From Desulfofundulus salinus (GTDB lineage Bacteria; Bacillota; Desulfotomaculia; Desulfotomaculales; Desulfovirgulaceae): a DNA stretch of 64,000 nucleotides. Under the pieces are notes generated by a model, which saw only the letters and a list, made by a program, of their open reading frames with translations, was not told the DNA's origin and made no database searches. The stretch spans positions 265,525 to 329,524 of the forward strand of contig NZ_RBWE01000001.1 of the NCBI RefSeq assembly GCF_003627965.1, in the 5' to 3' direction. Below, piece by piece: positions 32,923-42,628 of the stretch; the stretch's first letter is position 1, and every line of letters starts with the position of its first letter. The position numbers and the translations under genes are program-made.

Positions 32923-33951
32923 ATGCGTAAGCATAAGAAGCTAATTGCCCCGCTATTAGTGCTGGCCTTGTTAGCGCTGGCTTTGACAGGCTGCGGCGGT
33001 GCCAATACTGGCGGTAAGACGGACGCAGCAAAAAGCAGTGACAGCGGTCCCATCACGCTGAAAGTAGGTCACGTATTAGCACCAGACCATCCCTATAATT
33101 TGGGGCTGGAGAAGTTTGCTGAGCTGGTAGACCAGAAGACCCAGGGTAAGGTCAAGGTAGAGGTTTTCCATAGCTCTCAACTGGGTAATGAGCGGGAAAT
33201 GATTGAAGGCTTGCAAATGGGTACGGTGGATATGGCCCTGGTTTCCACCGCACCTTTGATGGGATTTACCAAGAAGTTCATGGTCTTCGACCTGCCCTAT
33301 ATCTTTGAGACCCGGGAACATGCTTACAAAACGTTGGACAGTGAATTTGGTCAGGAACTGCTCAAGTCCCTGGAAGAAAAGGGTATTGTGGGTCTGGCCT
33401 ATTGGGAAAATGGCTTCCGCCATTTAACAAACTCTGTCCGTCCCGTAGTGCACCCCTCCGATGTTAAAGGCTTAAAAATTCGTACCATGGAGAATAAAGT
33501 GCACATGGAATCATTCCGGGTTCTGGGTGCCGACCCCACGCCCATGGCTTTTGGCGAATTGTTTACCGCCTTACAGCAAAAGACTGTTGATGGCCAGGAA
33601 AACCCGCTGGCTCAGATTGAAACATCGAAGTTTTATGAGGTTCAGAAGTATCTCTCCATGACCGGTCACTTCTATGCCCCGGCACCGCTATTGATTAGCA
33701 AGCAAAAGTGGGACTCCATACCCGCTGATTTGCAGGATAAAATTAGGAGTGCTGCCATTGAAGCGAGAGATTACGAGCGGGGACTCGTTCAGAAGGCTGA
33801 CACCGAGCTAAAAGAAAAGCTCAAGTCCCGCGGCATGCAGGTAATTGAAGTTGACATTAATGAGTGGCGTGAAGCCATGTCGCCGGTATACCAGATGTTT
33901 GAAGCTGAAATTGGCAAAGATGCGATTGAAAAAGTCAAAAGCTATAAATAA
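32923..33951 (+). CDS. dctP: TRAP transporter substrate-binding lipoprotein
   Basis: A 342-residue DctP/TAXI-type binding protein. The signal peptide ends in the lipobox LALTGC (Cys24 lipidated). The mature protein has the DctP pattern KVGHVLAPDHPYNLGLEKFA, then ENGFRHLTNSVRPV with the carboxylate-binding Arg, and VDGQENPLAQI. It captures an organic acid outside the cell for the DctQ/DctM carrier encoded next. It follows panB by 20 bases. The hairpin behind it may raise its expression over the membrane subunits. Confidence 0.93.
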   Translation: MRKHKKLIAPLLVLALLALALTGCGGANTGGKTDAAKSSDSGPITLKVGHVLAPDHPYNLGLEKFAELVDQKTQGKVKVEVFHSSQLGNEREMIEGLQMGTVDMALVSTAPLMGFTKKFMVFDLPYIFETREHAYKTLDSEFGQELLKSLEEKGIVGLAYWENGFRHLTNSVRPVVHPSDVKGLKIRTMENKVHMESFRVLGADPTPMAFGELFTALQQKTVDGQENPLAQIETSKFYEVQKYLSMTGHFYAPAPLLISKQKWDSIPADLQDKIRSAAIEARDYERGLVQKADTELKEKLKSRGMQVIEVDINEWREAMSPVYQMFEAEIGKDAIEKVKSYK

Positions 33952-33985
33952 TTTGGGTATGGATTAACTGAGCAAAAGTAGTGAC

Positions 33986-34006
33986 GGGGCACGGTCTCCG
34001 TGCCCC
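33986..34006 (+). terminator. hairpin between dctP and dctQ (mRNA stabiliser or partial terminator)
   Basis: GGGGCACGG / CCGTGCCCC, 9 bp with a 3-nt loop, without a T-run. Such hairpins after binding-protein genes commonly protect the upstream mRNA and give excess binding protein. Confidence 0.55.
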
Positions 34007-34052
34007 CGACTAACTCTTATTTTAATACCACTGTTTAGAGGTAGGTGGGTTT

Positions 34053-34526
34053 ATGCTGGACAGGATAGAGAAGATTATCAAGGAGAGCGGTTCCTTTTTT
34101 GCTGGGTTGCTGTTGTCAGCAATGACCGTTGTGGTGTTTTTGCAGGTGGTTTTTCGCTTTGTTATTAAGGGTTCTTTGCCGTGGTCAGAAGAATTAGCGC
34201 GCTACCTGATGGTATGGGCCACCTTTATCGGTGCCGGTTTAGCTGCGGCCAATAATGCTCATATTGGTGTCGAATTTTTTGTGAAACTTTTTGGGCCCAG
34301 GGCTAGCAAGTTATTTTTAACCTTAACTTATCTCGTTGTTATGGCTACCTCCCTGGTCCTGGTCAACTATTCGTGGGTAATAGTTAATTACCAGATTAAA
34401 ACCGGTCAAGTTTCGCCAGCTATGGCTATACCAATGGTTATACCTTATCTGGCTTTACCAGTTGGGATAATTTACATGGCCATCTGTTTTACCTTAGCTT
34501 ACTGCCGCAACATAAAGAATTTTTAA
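34053..34526 (+). CDS. dctQ: TRAP transporter small membrane subunit
   Basis: A 157-residue protein with four membrane spans, the standard size and topology of DctQ. It has the family pattern SLPWSEELARYLMVWATFIGA between spans 1 and 2 and NAHIGVEFF after it. It forms the carrier with DctM, using a sodium or proton gradient. The ATG is preceded by AGGTAGGTGGG; dctM follows after 25 bases. Confidence 0.93.
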   Translation: MLDRIEKIIKESGSFFAGLLLSAMTVVVFLQVVFRFVIKGSLPWSEELARYLMVWATFIGAGLAAANNAHIGVEFFVKLFGPRASKLFLTLTYLVVMATSLVLVNYSWVIVNYQIKTGQVSPAMAIPMVIPYLALPVGIIYMAICFTLAYCRNIKNF

Positions 34527-34551
34527 ACGTTAAATTCAAGGAGGATAAAGA

Positions 34552-35829
34552 GTGGGTTGGCTAATATTTCTCTGCTTTGCCATCCTTGTTCTATTAAACG
34601 TACCCATTGCATATAGCCTGATTTTATCTTCCATTATCTATATCTGGGCAACGCATTCTGTTCCCGTTCACGTTGTAGCTCAGAAGATGTTTACAGCGGT
34701 AGATACTTTTCCCATTATGGCAGTACCCTTTTTCATGATTGCCGGTAACTTGATGGAGAAAGGCGGTATATCCCGCCGTCTGATTAATTTTGCCAGCAAG
34801 CTGGTGGGTTCCCTCCCCGGCGGCCTGGGGATGGTAACTATTCTGGCTTCGATGTTCTTTGCAGCCATTTCCGGCTCTGGTCCGGCTACGGTGGCGGCCA
34901 TTGGTTCCATTATGATTCCAGCCATGATTAAGGCAAAGTACGATGAGGGTTTTGCTACCGCCCTTCAGGCTACATCTGGTTATATTGGCGTCATTATTCC
35001 GCCCAGCATTCCCATGGTAACATTTGGAGTAGTGACAGGTGTTTCAATTGGCTCTTTGTTCTTATCAGGATTTTTGCCGGGTTTTTTAATTGGCCTGTGT
35101 TTGATGGGCATTACCTATGTGGTGGCAAAAAGAAATGGCTATATTGATCGGCAAACCGTATCATTAAAAGAACTGCTCGTTGCTTTTAAGGAGGCAGCTC
35201 TTGCGCTGTTAATGCCGGTCATTATTTTGGGCGGCATTTACGGCGGTGTATTTACGCCTACAGAGGCAGCTAACGTGGCGGTAATCTATGCCATTATTGT
35301 TGGTGTGTTTGTCTATAAAGAACTTACCTGGAAGGAAGTTTTTCAAATCATTTCCCGTTCATCCATTAGCTCGGCCATAGTGCTGTTGATAATCTCTACC
35401 GCTGCGGTCTTTGGCTTGATTTTGACCCGGGAGATGATCCCCAACCAGGTAGCCAATATGATGCTTGAGATCGCCGGGAACAAGTATGTATTATTGTTGC
35501 TAATTAACATAATGTTGCTAATTGCTGGTACCTTTATGGAAACCAACGCGGCAATAATTATTTTGGCGCCCATCTTCTACCCGGTAGTTGTCCAAATGGG
35601 AATTGATCCCATCCACTTTGGTTTGCTTATGGTGGTTAACCTGGCCATTGGTATGATTACACCGCCCCTGGGTGTGAACCTGTTTGTTGCTTCCAGCATG
35701 ACCAAATTGCCCATTGAAAGAATAGTGAAGGCGAACTGGGGCTTCTTAATTGCTTCTCTAATCGCTTTACTGCTTATTACCTACTTCCCTTCCATCAGTC
35801 TGCTCTTACCAAAGATCTTTATGAAGTAG
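34552..35829 (+). CDS. dctM: TRAP transporter large permease subunit
   Basis: A 425-residue protein with about twelve membrane segments. It has the DctM hallmarks FPIMAVPFFMIAGNLMEKGG, ISGSGPATVAAIGSIMIPAM, GYIGVIIPPSIPMV and NLAIGMITPPLGVNLFVASS. It is the ion-coupled channel subunit. The GTG start at 34552 follows AAGGAGG. The substrate is not visible from sequence; the neighbouring enzymes suggest a hydroxylated C4-C6 acid. Confidence 0.94.
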   Translation: MGWLIFLCFAILVLLNVPIAYSLILSSIIYIWATHSVPVHVVAQKMFTAVDTFPIMAVPFFMIAGNLMEKGGISRRLINFASKLVGSLPGGLGMVTILASMFFAAISGSGPATVAAIGSIMIPAMIKAKYDEGFATALQATSGYIGVIIPPSIPMVTFGVVTGVSIGSLFLSGFLPGFLIGLCLMGITYVVAKRNGYIDRQTVSLKELLVAFKEAALALLMPVIILGGIYGGVFTPTEAANVAVIYAIIVGVFVYKELTWKEVFQIISRSSISSAIVLLIISTAAVFGLILTREMIPNQVANMMLEIAGNKYVLLLLINIMLLIAGTFMETNAAIIILAPIFYPVVVQMGIDPIHFGLLMVVNLAIGMITPPLGVNLFVASSMTKLPIERIVKANWGFLIASLIALLLITYFPSISLLLPKIFMK

Positions 35830-35880
35830 GCATAAATAAATAGGCAATATGAAGTAGTCGAGATGAAAGAAGGAAGGGCT

Positions 35881-37284
35881 ATGCATAGCAACGTTGAGTT
35901 GTTCCTGCGCGCACTGCGCCAACATTTCCGGGTTGACCAGTTAGTGGTAAACAAAGAGGTACTAAGCCTCTATAGTTATGACAGTTCCCATTATTTTGGT
36001 CAACCCGCCGCTGTCTTTTTCCCTGAAAGTACCCAGGATGTAGCCACTTTTTTCATTCTGGCTGCAAAGTTCAAAGTAGAAACGCTGCCCCGGGGTGCAG
36101 GGACCAACTTGAGCGGAGGAACTGTCCCTCAGCGGGGAGAGGTTGTTCTTTGCCTGACCCGCATGCGGCACATTTTGGCCATTGATTGGGAGCGGGAGTA
36201 TGCTATTGTTCAGCCGGGGGTAACCAATTTAGAGTTACAAAGGGCTGTTGAGGCCAGGGGCTATATGTTTGCACCCGATCCGGCCAGTATGAACGTGGCA
36301 ACCATTGGCGGTAATGTGGCCGAAAATGCCGGCGGCATGCGGTGTGTTAAATATGGCGTCACCCGTGATCATGTCCTGGGTCTGGAACTGGTTACTCCTG
36401 AAGGCAAAATACTCTGCCTGGGCAAGCTGGCGCAGTTAGACGGTGGGTATGCCATTAACAGCTGGGTAAATGACGCGAACCTGGTAGACCTGATAGTTGG
36501 TTCGGAAGGAACGCTGGGTGTGGTGACCCAAATTATGGTCAAGCTGGTTAGAAAACCAGTAGCCTGCAAAACCCTGCTGTGCAGTTTTAATGATCTCCGT
36601 CAGGCAGGAGAGGCGGTAAGTGAGATAATTAAGGCCGGGATTGTGCCTACCGCCATGGAAATAATTGACCAGAAGCTTACCCACGCCATTGATGACTTTG
36701 TAGGCCTGGGTCTGCCGCGGGATACCCGGGCCCTGCTCCTGATTGAACTGGATGGATGGGAGGAGGAAGACTTAAACGCCCAGGTAAACCGGGTAATGCT
36801 GATATTGCGAGCAAATGAGGTGACGAGGGTTGATGTTGCCACAGACAGTAAAGAAAGGGAACAAATATGGCTTGCGCGGCGTTCAGTAAACGGGGCACTG
36901 GGCCGAATTAAGCCATATTACGTGGTTCAGGATGTTACCGTGCCGCGCCATAAAGTAGCGGCCATGATTAAAAAGGTAGAAGAGATTGGGCAAAAACATG
37001 GGGTTACCATTGGCCTTTTAGCCCACGCAGGGGATGGCAACTTGCATCCTCACCTGCTTTACAGCGACCGGGAGCGGGAAATGCCGCAAGTTGAGGCGGC
37101 AGCGGAAGAGATTTTTAAGGCGGCAGTTGAGTTGGGAGGAACCCTTTCGGGTGAACACGGAATTGGCATGGAAAAACGTCCCTATCTTAAGCTGGTATTT
37201 AAGCCAGCTGAATTAGAATTCTTAAAGGCAATTAAAGAGGCATTTGACCCGTCCTGGTTGTTAAACCTGGAGAAAGCAATTTAA
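35881..37284 (+). CDS. glcD: FAD-linked oxidase, glycolate oxidase GlcD-like
   Basis: A 467-residue flavoprotein. The N-terminal PCMH-type FAD domain has LPRGAGTNLSGGTVPQRGEV and TIGGNVAENAGGMRCVKYGV. The C-terminal cap has LAHAGDGNLHPHLLY and TLSGEHGIGMEKR, the metal and substrate region of GlcD and D-lactate dehydrogenases. It oxidises a 2-hydroxy acid to a 2-oxo acid, passing electrons to the GlcE/GlcF-like partners encoded next. The ATG at 35881 is chosen for the GAAGGAAGGG site; the ATG at 35863 is further out without one. Confidence 0.9.
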   Translation: MHSNVELFLRALRQHFRVDQLVVNKEVLSLYSYDSSHYFGQPAAVFFPESTQDVATFFILAAKFKVETLPRGAGTNLSGGTVPQRGEVVLCLTRMRHILAIDWEREYAIVQPGVTNLELQRAVEARGYMFAPDPASMNVATIGGNVAENAGGMRCVKYGVTRDHVLGLELVTPEGKILCLGKLAQLDGGYAINSWVNDANLVDLIVGSEGTLGVVTQIMVKLVRKPVACKTLLCSFNDLRQAGEAVSEIIKAGIVPTAMEIIDQKLTHAIDDFVGLGLPRDTRALLLIELDGWEEEDLNAQVNRVMLILRANEVTRVDVATDSKEREQIWLARRSVNGALGRIKPYYVVQDVTVPRHKVAAMIKKVEEIGQKHGVTIGLLAHAGDGNLHPHLLYSDREREMPQVEAAAEEIFKAAVELGGTLSGEHGIGMEKRPYLKLVFKPAELEFLKAIKEAFDPSWLLNLEKAI

Positions 37285-37305
37285 ACTCAATTGTAGGTGA
37301 AAGTA

Positions 37306-38388
37306 ATGAAGGCAACTGGCATCATGGCGCGGGAATTTAACCTATCTAACGGCCTGGAAGTCGCCGTTTATTACCCGCAGGATGAAAAAGAAATACGGGA
37401 ACTGCTTAAAATGGCCGAAACTTCCGGGCGTGAAATTTGCCCCGTGGGTAATTTGACCAGGTTAACAAGATACATCTCACCCGCAAAACTTAAGCATGAC
37501 CGGTATATGCTGGTCAGCATGAGTAAATTTAACCGCATTATAAGCTATATCCCGGAGAATATGGCTTTAACTGCCGAAGCCGGTGTAACTTTAGGTCAAA
37601 TTTTAGAGTTAACGGGGCCACAGGGGCAGTTTTGTCCTGCTTTATTGTTTTTGCCGGCACAGGCTACGCTGGGTGGTACGGTGGCCTCTAATCAAAAGCA
37701 CCTGCTCGAGCACGCCTATGGTAGCATTGCCAACTATATGGGCGGGATAGAACTTATTTCAACCTATGGGGTGCTCAATTTTGGCGGCGCTAATGTTAAA
37801 AACGTAACCGGTTATGAGGTCAGCCGCTTTTTGGCCGGTTCTGGAGGCGTGTATGGATTTATTAGCAAGGTAACGCTTTTTTTAAAGCCGGTTCCTGATG
37901 AGATGGTTTATATACTTTGGAAGACTCCTCATGCGCAAGCTATCTTCAGCAAACTGGCAGAACTTAAGCGGATGCTGTACTCTCTTAAAGGTTGTTGGGT
38001 TTGGCCGGATGCAAACCAATTATATAATGTACTGTTTGCCCTCTTTGGTACCACAGGCCAGGTCGAAAAAGAGCAGGGGCAAATTAGACAGGCTTTGGGA
38101 CCAGATGCCTTTCCCATTGCGGCACCAGAAATTCAAGCGGAATTGTTTTCTCTAAACGAAAAGAAACACCAGGCCAGGGTAATTGTTTGGGATAAACAGC
38201 AAATAACTGACTTCGTTAACCGGCGTGATTTTGTTTTGTATGATTACCTGAGCGGGGAACTGTTTACCAATAGCGTTCCCGGTGAAACAGCGGGGGTTAA
38301 GTATGATGATCCAATTACCCTGGTCCGCAAGCTGAAAGTCAGATTGGACCCGGCGCAAGTATTTATTGGAGATGAGTTCTATGCTTGA
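37306..38388 (+). CDS. glcE: FAD-binding oxidase subunit, GlcE-like
   Basis: A 360-residue protein with a PCMH FAD domain (ALTAEAGVTLGQILELTGPQ; then ATLGGTVASNQKHLLEHAYG), and VKNVTGYEVSRFLAGSGGVYG typical of GlcE. GlcE is the second flavin-type subunit of glycolate oxidase. It overlaps the next gene by eight bases. The ATG at 37306 is preferred over GTG 37297 because AGGTGA stands at suitable distance. Homology is weaker than for GlcD, as usual for this subunit. Confidence 0.82.
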   Translation: MKATGIMAREFNLSNGLEVAVYYPQDEKEIRELLKMAETSGREICPVGNLTRLTRYISPAKLKHDRYMLVSMSKFNRIISYIPENMALTAEAGVTLGQILELTGPQGQFCPALLFLPAQATLGGTVASNQKHLLEHAYGSIANYMGGIELISTYGVLNFGGANVKNVTGYEVSRFLAGSGGVYGFISKVTLFLKPVPDEMVYILWKTPHAQAIFSKLAELKRMLYSLKGCWVWPDANQLYNVLFALFGTTGQVEKEQGQIRQALGPDAFPIAAPEIQAELFSLNEKKHQARVIVWDKQQITDFVNRRDFVLYDYLSGELFTNSVPGETAGVKYDDPITLVRKLKVRLDPAQVFIGDEFYA

Positions 38389-39610
38389 GAAGGAGCAGGT
38401 TTATAAGGAGCTGTTACGTTGTAACAAGTGCGGTGGATGCCAGGTTATTTGTCCCACCTATAAAGCTACTTATTATGAAGGAAATGTGGCCCGGGGGCGC
38501 CTTTTTCTGGTGCGCAAATACCTTGAAAGTGGTGAGCAGGCTTTATTGAAAACGCCAGAAATTATCCAAAGCCTGGAGCAGTGCTTGTTATGTGAAAGTT
38601 GCACAAAAGTGTGTCCGTCCGGGGTTCGCACGGCAGAGGTGGTTTTGTACTACCGCCAGCAGCTATTAGAAGTTAAGGGGGCAAAAAATAAATGGAAGGA
38701 AAGGCTTTATCGCCTTGCCTTTTTAAACAAAGCCTTTATACCCCTGGCTGCTAAGCTGGCCTACTATTATCAAAAATTTGGTGTGATACCTGACCCCTAC
38801 CAGCTAAGGTCATTTTTAAGCCAGTATCTTGATGGCCAGGTGTTAAGGGATAATCCCGGAACGGGCATAACACTGCCTGCCACCGGACAACGTAAATACA
38901 AGGTTACTTTCTTTGTGGGCTGTGCCAGTAATACTTTTTACCACAGGGCGGCCCTGGCGGCTATCAATTTGCTTCGCCGCTGGGCTGACGTAACCCTGCT
39001 GGACAATTACTGCTGTGGGGCACCACTTTTAAGTTTGGGTGCTGTGGATGGCTTTCGGGAGGTGGCAAGCCGCAATTTGGAGCTCATTAGCCGGGAGCAA
39101 ACTGATTTTATTGTCACCGACTGTTCCACCTGTGCCAGCGTTTTAAAGCAGTACCCTGCAAGGTTGGGCGTTGCCGTGCCGGTCATGACAAAGCTCAGGG
39201 ACCTGGTGGAAATCCTGATCCAGGAGCGGGAGCACCTGTCCCCAGTTAAAGGCAGTGGGAGACAAAAGTTTACTTTTCATTATCCCTGTCATCTGGCCAG
39301 AGGGCAAAACCTGAAAGAGCCAACCCAAAAACTGCTCGACGGCTTATTTGGTTCATCCTACCAGCCCCACCTGGAGGATGATAGCTGTTGCGGTGGGGCA
39401 GGCACTTTCGGCATCTTACACCGCGATCTTGCGCAAAAGATCACGGCAGCCAAGCTGGCCAATATCCAGAACAGCGGGGCAGCGCAGGTTGTTACTTCTT
39501 GCCCGGCCTGCTTAATGCAGTTAGGTGCCGTGGTCAAAAGATTGGCACTGCCGCTGGTGGTAAAACCTTTAGCCGTATTCTTAGAGGAAGCAATGGGGGA
39601 GAGCAGATGA
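38381..39610 (+). CDS. glcF: iron-sulfur oxidase subunit, GlcF-like
   Basis: A 409-residue protein. Two 4Fe-4S motifs lie at the N-terminus (CNKCGGCQVICP and CLLCESCTKVCP). Two CCG (DUF3400/heterodisulfide-type) domains follow with FFVGCASNTFYHR, DNYCCGAP, FHYPCHLARGQN and DDSCCGGAGTFGI. It accepts electrons from the GlcDE flavins and hands them on, probably to the quinone pool. Start ATG 38381 has GGAGA upstream; the stop overlaps the LarA-like start (ATGA). Confidence 0.9.
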   Translation: MLEKEQVYKELLRCNKCGGCQVICPTYKATYYEGNVARGRLFLVRKYLESGEQALLKTPEIIQSLEQCLLCESCTKVCPSGVRTAEVVLYYRQQLLEVKGAKNKWKERLYRLAFLNKAFIPLAAKLAYYYQKFGVIPDPYQLRSFLSQYLDGQVLRDNPGTGITLPATGQRKYKVTFFVGCASNTFYHRAALAAINLLRRWADVTLLDNYCCGAPLLSLGAVDGFREVASRNLELISREQTDFIVTDCSTCASVLKQYPARLGVAVPVMTKLRDLVEILIQEREHLSPVKGSGRQKFTFHYPCHLARGQNLKEPTQKLLDGLFGSSYQPHLEDDSCCGGAGTFGILHRDLAQKITAAKLANIQNSGAAQVVTSCPACLMQLGAVVKRLALPLVVKPLAVFLEEAMGESR

Positions 39611-40851
39611 AGCTTAATTTATACCGCGTGCAGGATTTAGAGGTGCCGCCCAGTTTATCGCTTGAGGAGATCCGGACTAAAATTACCCGGGGCTTCCAGC
39701 AGTATTTTGGGCAACAGGACTTCACAGGCAGAAAAATTGGCATTTTAGTAGGGAGCAGAGGGATCCGTAACCTGGCCCTCATTGTAACCGAAACCGTTAA
39801 GTACTTTCAAAATAAAGGGGCCAGGGTTTATCTCATACCGGCTATGGGTAGCCACGGCGGGGCTACATCCCAGGGTCAGAGGCAACTGGTAGAACAATAC
39901 GGCATAACAGAAGCTACTACGGAGGCACAGTTCCTTTCCTCCATGGAAGTGGAGTGTCTTGAGGAAATTGACGGTTTCCCGGTCTATGCAACCAGGGATG
40001 CCCTGGCCATGGATGGACTGGTGGCGATAAATAGAATCAAGCCGCATACGGATTATCATGCCCGGCACGAAAGCGGCCTGGTTAAAATGCTGGCCATTGG
40101 ATTGGGCAAGCAAAAGGGTGCAGAGACCATTCACCGGTATGGTTTGCGTGGTTTGACCGAACTAATTCCTTTAGCGGCTAAAGTGATCTGGGAGAAGCTA
40201 CCCGTGTTGGGCGGTATCGCCATTGTGGAAAATAAGCTCGATGAGACGGCACTGGTGGAAGTAGTGCCCCGGGAAGCATTTTTTGACCGCGACGCAGAAT
40301 TATTGTCTTGCGCCCGCCAAATGATGCCCAGGTTGCCCGTGGCGGACCTGGATGTACTGGTGGTCCGGGAAATGGGCAAAAACATAAGCGGTGTGGGCAT
40401 TGATCCCAATGTCACCGGTCGTTTCCGGATTGCTGAGTACGGTGAAAAAACCGGGTTGGCCCGCAGGATTGTTGTGCTTGACCTTACCGATGCCAGCGGC
40501 GGTAACGCTTTAGGTATGGGTATTGCCGATGTTATAACAGAGAGATTTTACCAAAAGATTGACCTGAAGAAAACATACATAAATACCATCACTTCTACCT
40601 TCCTGGAGCGGGCCTTTGTACCAATTGTTGCACCTGATGATCAAGAAGCTATTAAAATTGCCATTGAAACCTGCGGGCGTTATGTGGACCCCGGGCAAGT
40701 GCGCATGGTGGTAATTAAAAATACCCTGGAACTCAAAGAATTTTACATTAGCGAGGCTTTGCGGCCAGAGTTGCCGGAAGGTTATAACATTGTGGAAGGA
40801 CCGCTTGCAGACGTGTTTGATGCGGATGGGAATTTGCTTCTTGCGTTTTAA
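39607..40851 (+). CDS. LarA-like (DUF2088) protein
   Basis: A 414-residue member of the LarA/DUF2088 superfamily. It has the N-terminal pattern GSRGIRNLALIVTETVKYFQ, then YLIPAMGSHGGATSQGQRQL, and the central NRIKPHTDYHARHESGLVKM with Lys and His in place for a nickel-pincer type cofactor. LarA racemises lactate; homologues act on other 2-hydroxy acids. Here it may convert one stereoisomer of the transported acid into the one used by the GlcDEF-like oxidase. No larB/C/E cofactor genes are in the window. The ATG overlaps the previous stop; the far longer upstream frame is a shadow. Confidence 0.75.
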   Translation: MKLNLYRVQDLEVPPSLSLEEIRTKITRGFQQYFGQQDFTGRKIGILVGSRGIRNLALIVTETVKYFQNKGARVYLIPAMGSHGGATSQGQRQLVEQYGITEATTEAQFLSSMEVECLEEIDGFPVYATRDALAMDGLVAINRIKPHTDYHARHESGLVKMLAIGLGKQKGAETIHRYGLRGLTELIPLAAKVIWEKLPVLGGIAIVENKLDETALVEVVPREAFFDRDAELLSCARQMMPRLPVADLDVLVVREMGKNISGVGIDPNVTGRFRIAEYGEKTGLARRIVVLDLTDASGGNALGMGIADVITERFYQKIDLKKTYINTITSTFLERAFVPIVAPDDQEAIKIAIETCGRYVDPGQVRMVVIKNTLELKEFYISEALRPELPEGYNIVEGPLADVFDADGNLLLAF

Positions 40852-40890
40852 TTTACTACTTTGAATTTGTTGCCCTGGAGGGTTGGCAAG

Positions 40891-42609
40891 ATGGAACTTA
40901 AAAGTCAAATGTTGCGGCAGGTTAATTTTCAGGGTGATGGCCTGCGCATGGGCACGCTCTGGGATGAAAAAGACCTGGCTAAACCCCAGATCTTAATCGA
41001 TAGCGCCTTTGGAGATAGCCATCCCGGCAGCAAGCACTTAGATAAGCTGGTGGAAGCGGCCAGGATCAGTGTTTACGAGCATCAAGGTAAGCCAATTTGC
41101 TATACAGTTACCGATATTTGCGACGGCATGGCCATGGCCCATGACGGCATGAATTACTCCCTGGTTTCCCGGGATATCATGGCTTACATGTATGAAATTC
41201 ACGCCCTGGCCACCCCTATTGACGGAGCCATTTTTATAGCCAGCTGCGATAAATCCATTCCTGCGCAGTTGATGGCCATGCTGCGGGTTAATTTGCCGGC
41301 CATACAGCTGCCCGGCGGTTCCATGCTGAGCGGGCCGGGCTATATGTCGTCTGAAATCCTGTACGGCTGCGGTGACCAGGTTCTTAAAGGCAAAATGGGA
41401 TTAAGGGAACTGGGATATTACACCCGTAACTGCTGTCCAAGCGCCGGGGCATGCCAGTTTATGGGGACAGCCAGCACCATGCAGTGTATGAGTGAAGCAC
41501 TGGGGTTGGCCCTGCCCGGCAGTGCTCTGGTTCCGGCATATTCTAATCTGATTGGGCGGTATGCCCGGCAGGCTGGCCGCCAATTAATGGAACTGGTCAG
41601 GCAGAACTTGCGGCCGCGGGACATTGTAACTCATAAAAATATCGAAAATGCCATTATTGTGCACGCGGCCATCTCGGGGTCCACCAATGCTTTGCTGCAT
41701 CTACCGGCCATAGCAAAAGAAGCGGGCATTAAAATAGACCCCGATTTATTTGACCGGGTTAACCGGAAAGTTCCCGTTCTGGTTAGTTTAAAAACCGGTG
41801 GCCAGTGGCCAACTGAGCTATTCTGGTATGCCGGCGGTGTTCCCGCCATCATGCGTGAATTAAGGGATTTCTTGCACCTCGATGCCTTGACCGTGACTGG
41901 CAAGACGGTGGGGGAAAACTTGCGTGAACTGGAAGAAAGCGGCTTTTTTGCCGAGGTAAATAGTTACCTGATAAACTATAATTTAACTCCCAACGCTATA
42001 ATAAAAACCTGTAACAATCCAGTTAAACCGCAGGGCAACATAGTTATTTTGAAAGGTAACCTGGCTCCCGGAGGAGCGGTAATTAAGACCGCCGGGCTGG
42101 CGCCGGAAATGCACTGTTTTACCGGCCGGGCCCGGGTTTTCAACAGCGAAGAAGACGCTGTTGCCGCCCTGCTGGCCGATCAAATTGTTCCAGGAGATGT
42201 TATCATCATCCGGTTTGAAGGGCCGCAGGGATCCGGTATGCCTGAGATGCTGCGGATGACGGAGGCGTTGTATACCAGACCTGAATTAGCGCAGCAGGTT
42301 TTGCTCATCACCGATGGTCGTTTCTCAGGTGCTACCCGCGGTCCTGCTGTGGGGCATGTAACGCCGGAAGCTTATACAGGTGGCCCCCTGGCTTATGTCA
42401 AAGATGGTGATTTAATCCGCATGGATATACCTGCCCGTAGATTAGACGTAATTGGTACTGAAGGACAGGTAAAAGACCCGGCGGAAATTGAGGCCGTTTT
42501 TGTAGAACGAAGAAGAAATGCTGTGCTGCCGAAAAAAGAAAGTACGGGTGTTTTGAGTTTATACCGCCGCCTGGCAACATCGGTGGCCGAGGGGGCAACC
42601 ATCGGGTAA
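40891..42609 (+). CDS. IlvD/EDD-family dehydratase
   Basis: A 572-residue iron-sulfur dehydratase of the dihydroxyacid/sugar-acid dehydratase family, which turns 2,3-dihydroxy acids into 2-oxo-3-deoxy acids. Cluster cysteines are in VTDICDGMAM, IASCDKSIPAQLMAML and NCCPSAGACQFMGTASTMQC; the C-terminal part has GRFSGATRGPAVGHVTPEAY. Position beside a four-carbon-acid kinase and PdxA2, with no other branched-chain amino-acid genes, favours a sugar-acid substrate over valine/isoleucine synthesis. ATG 40891 is chosen for the TGGAGGG site. Confidence 0.87.
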   Translation: MELKSQMLRQVNFQGDGLRMGTLWDEKDLAKPQILIDSAFGDSHPGSKHLDKLVEAARISVYEHQGKPICYTVTDICDGMAMAHDGMNYSLVSRDIMAYMYEIHALATPIDGAIFIASCDKSIPAQLMAMLRVNLPAIQLPGGSMLSGPGYMSSEILYGCGDQVLKGKMGLRELGYYTRNCCPSAGACQFMGTASTMQCMSEALGLALPGSALVPAYSNLIGRYARQAGRQLMELVRQNLRPRDIVTHKNIENAIIVHAAISGSTNALLHLPAIAKEAGIKIDPDLFDRVNRKVPVLVSLKTGGQWPTELFWYAGGVPAIMRELRDFLHLDALTVTGKTVGENLRELEESGFFAEVNSYLINYNLTPNAIIKTCNNPVKPQGNIVILKGNLAPGGAVIKTAGLAPEMHCFTGRARVFNSEEDAVAALLADQIVPGDVIIIRFEGPQGSGMPEMLRMTEALYTRPELAQQVLLITDGRFSGATRGPAVGHVTPEAYTGGPLAYVKDGDLIRMDIPARRLDVIGTEGQVKDPAEIEAVFVERRRNAVLPKKESTGVLSLYRRLATSVAEGATIG

Positions 42610-42628
42610 AAATAAGGGGAGAGAAGAT

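Noticed and set aside
39388-39606. N-terminal extension of the LarA-like protein
   Set aside because: It overlaps the glcF gene in another frame; the ATG at 39607 has the usual four-base coupling and family start.
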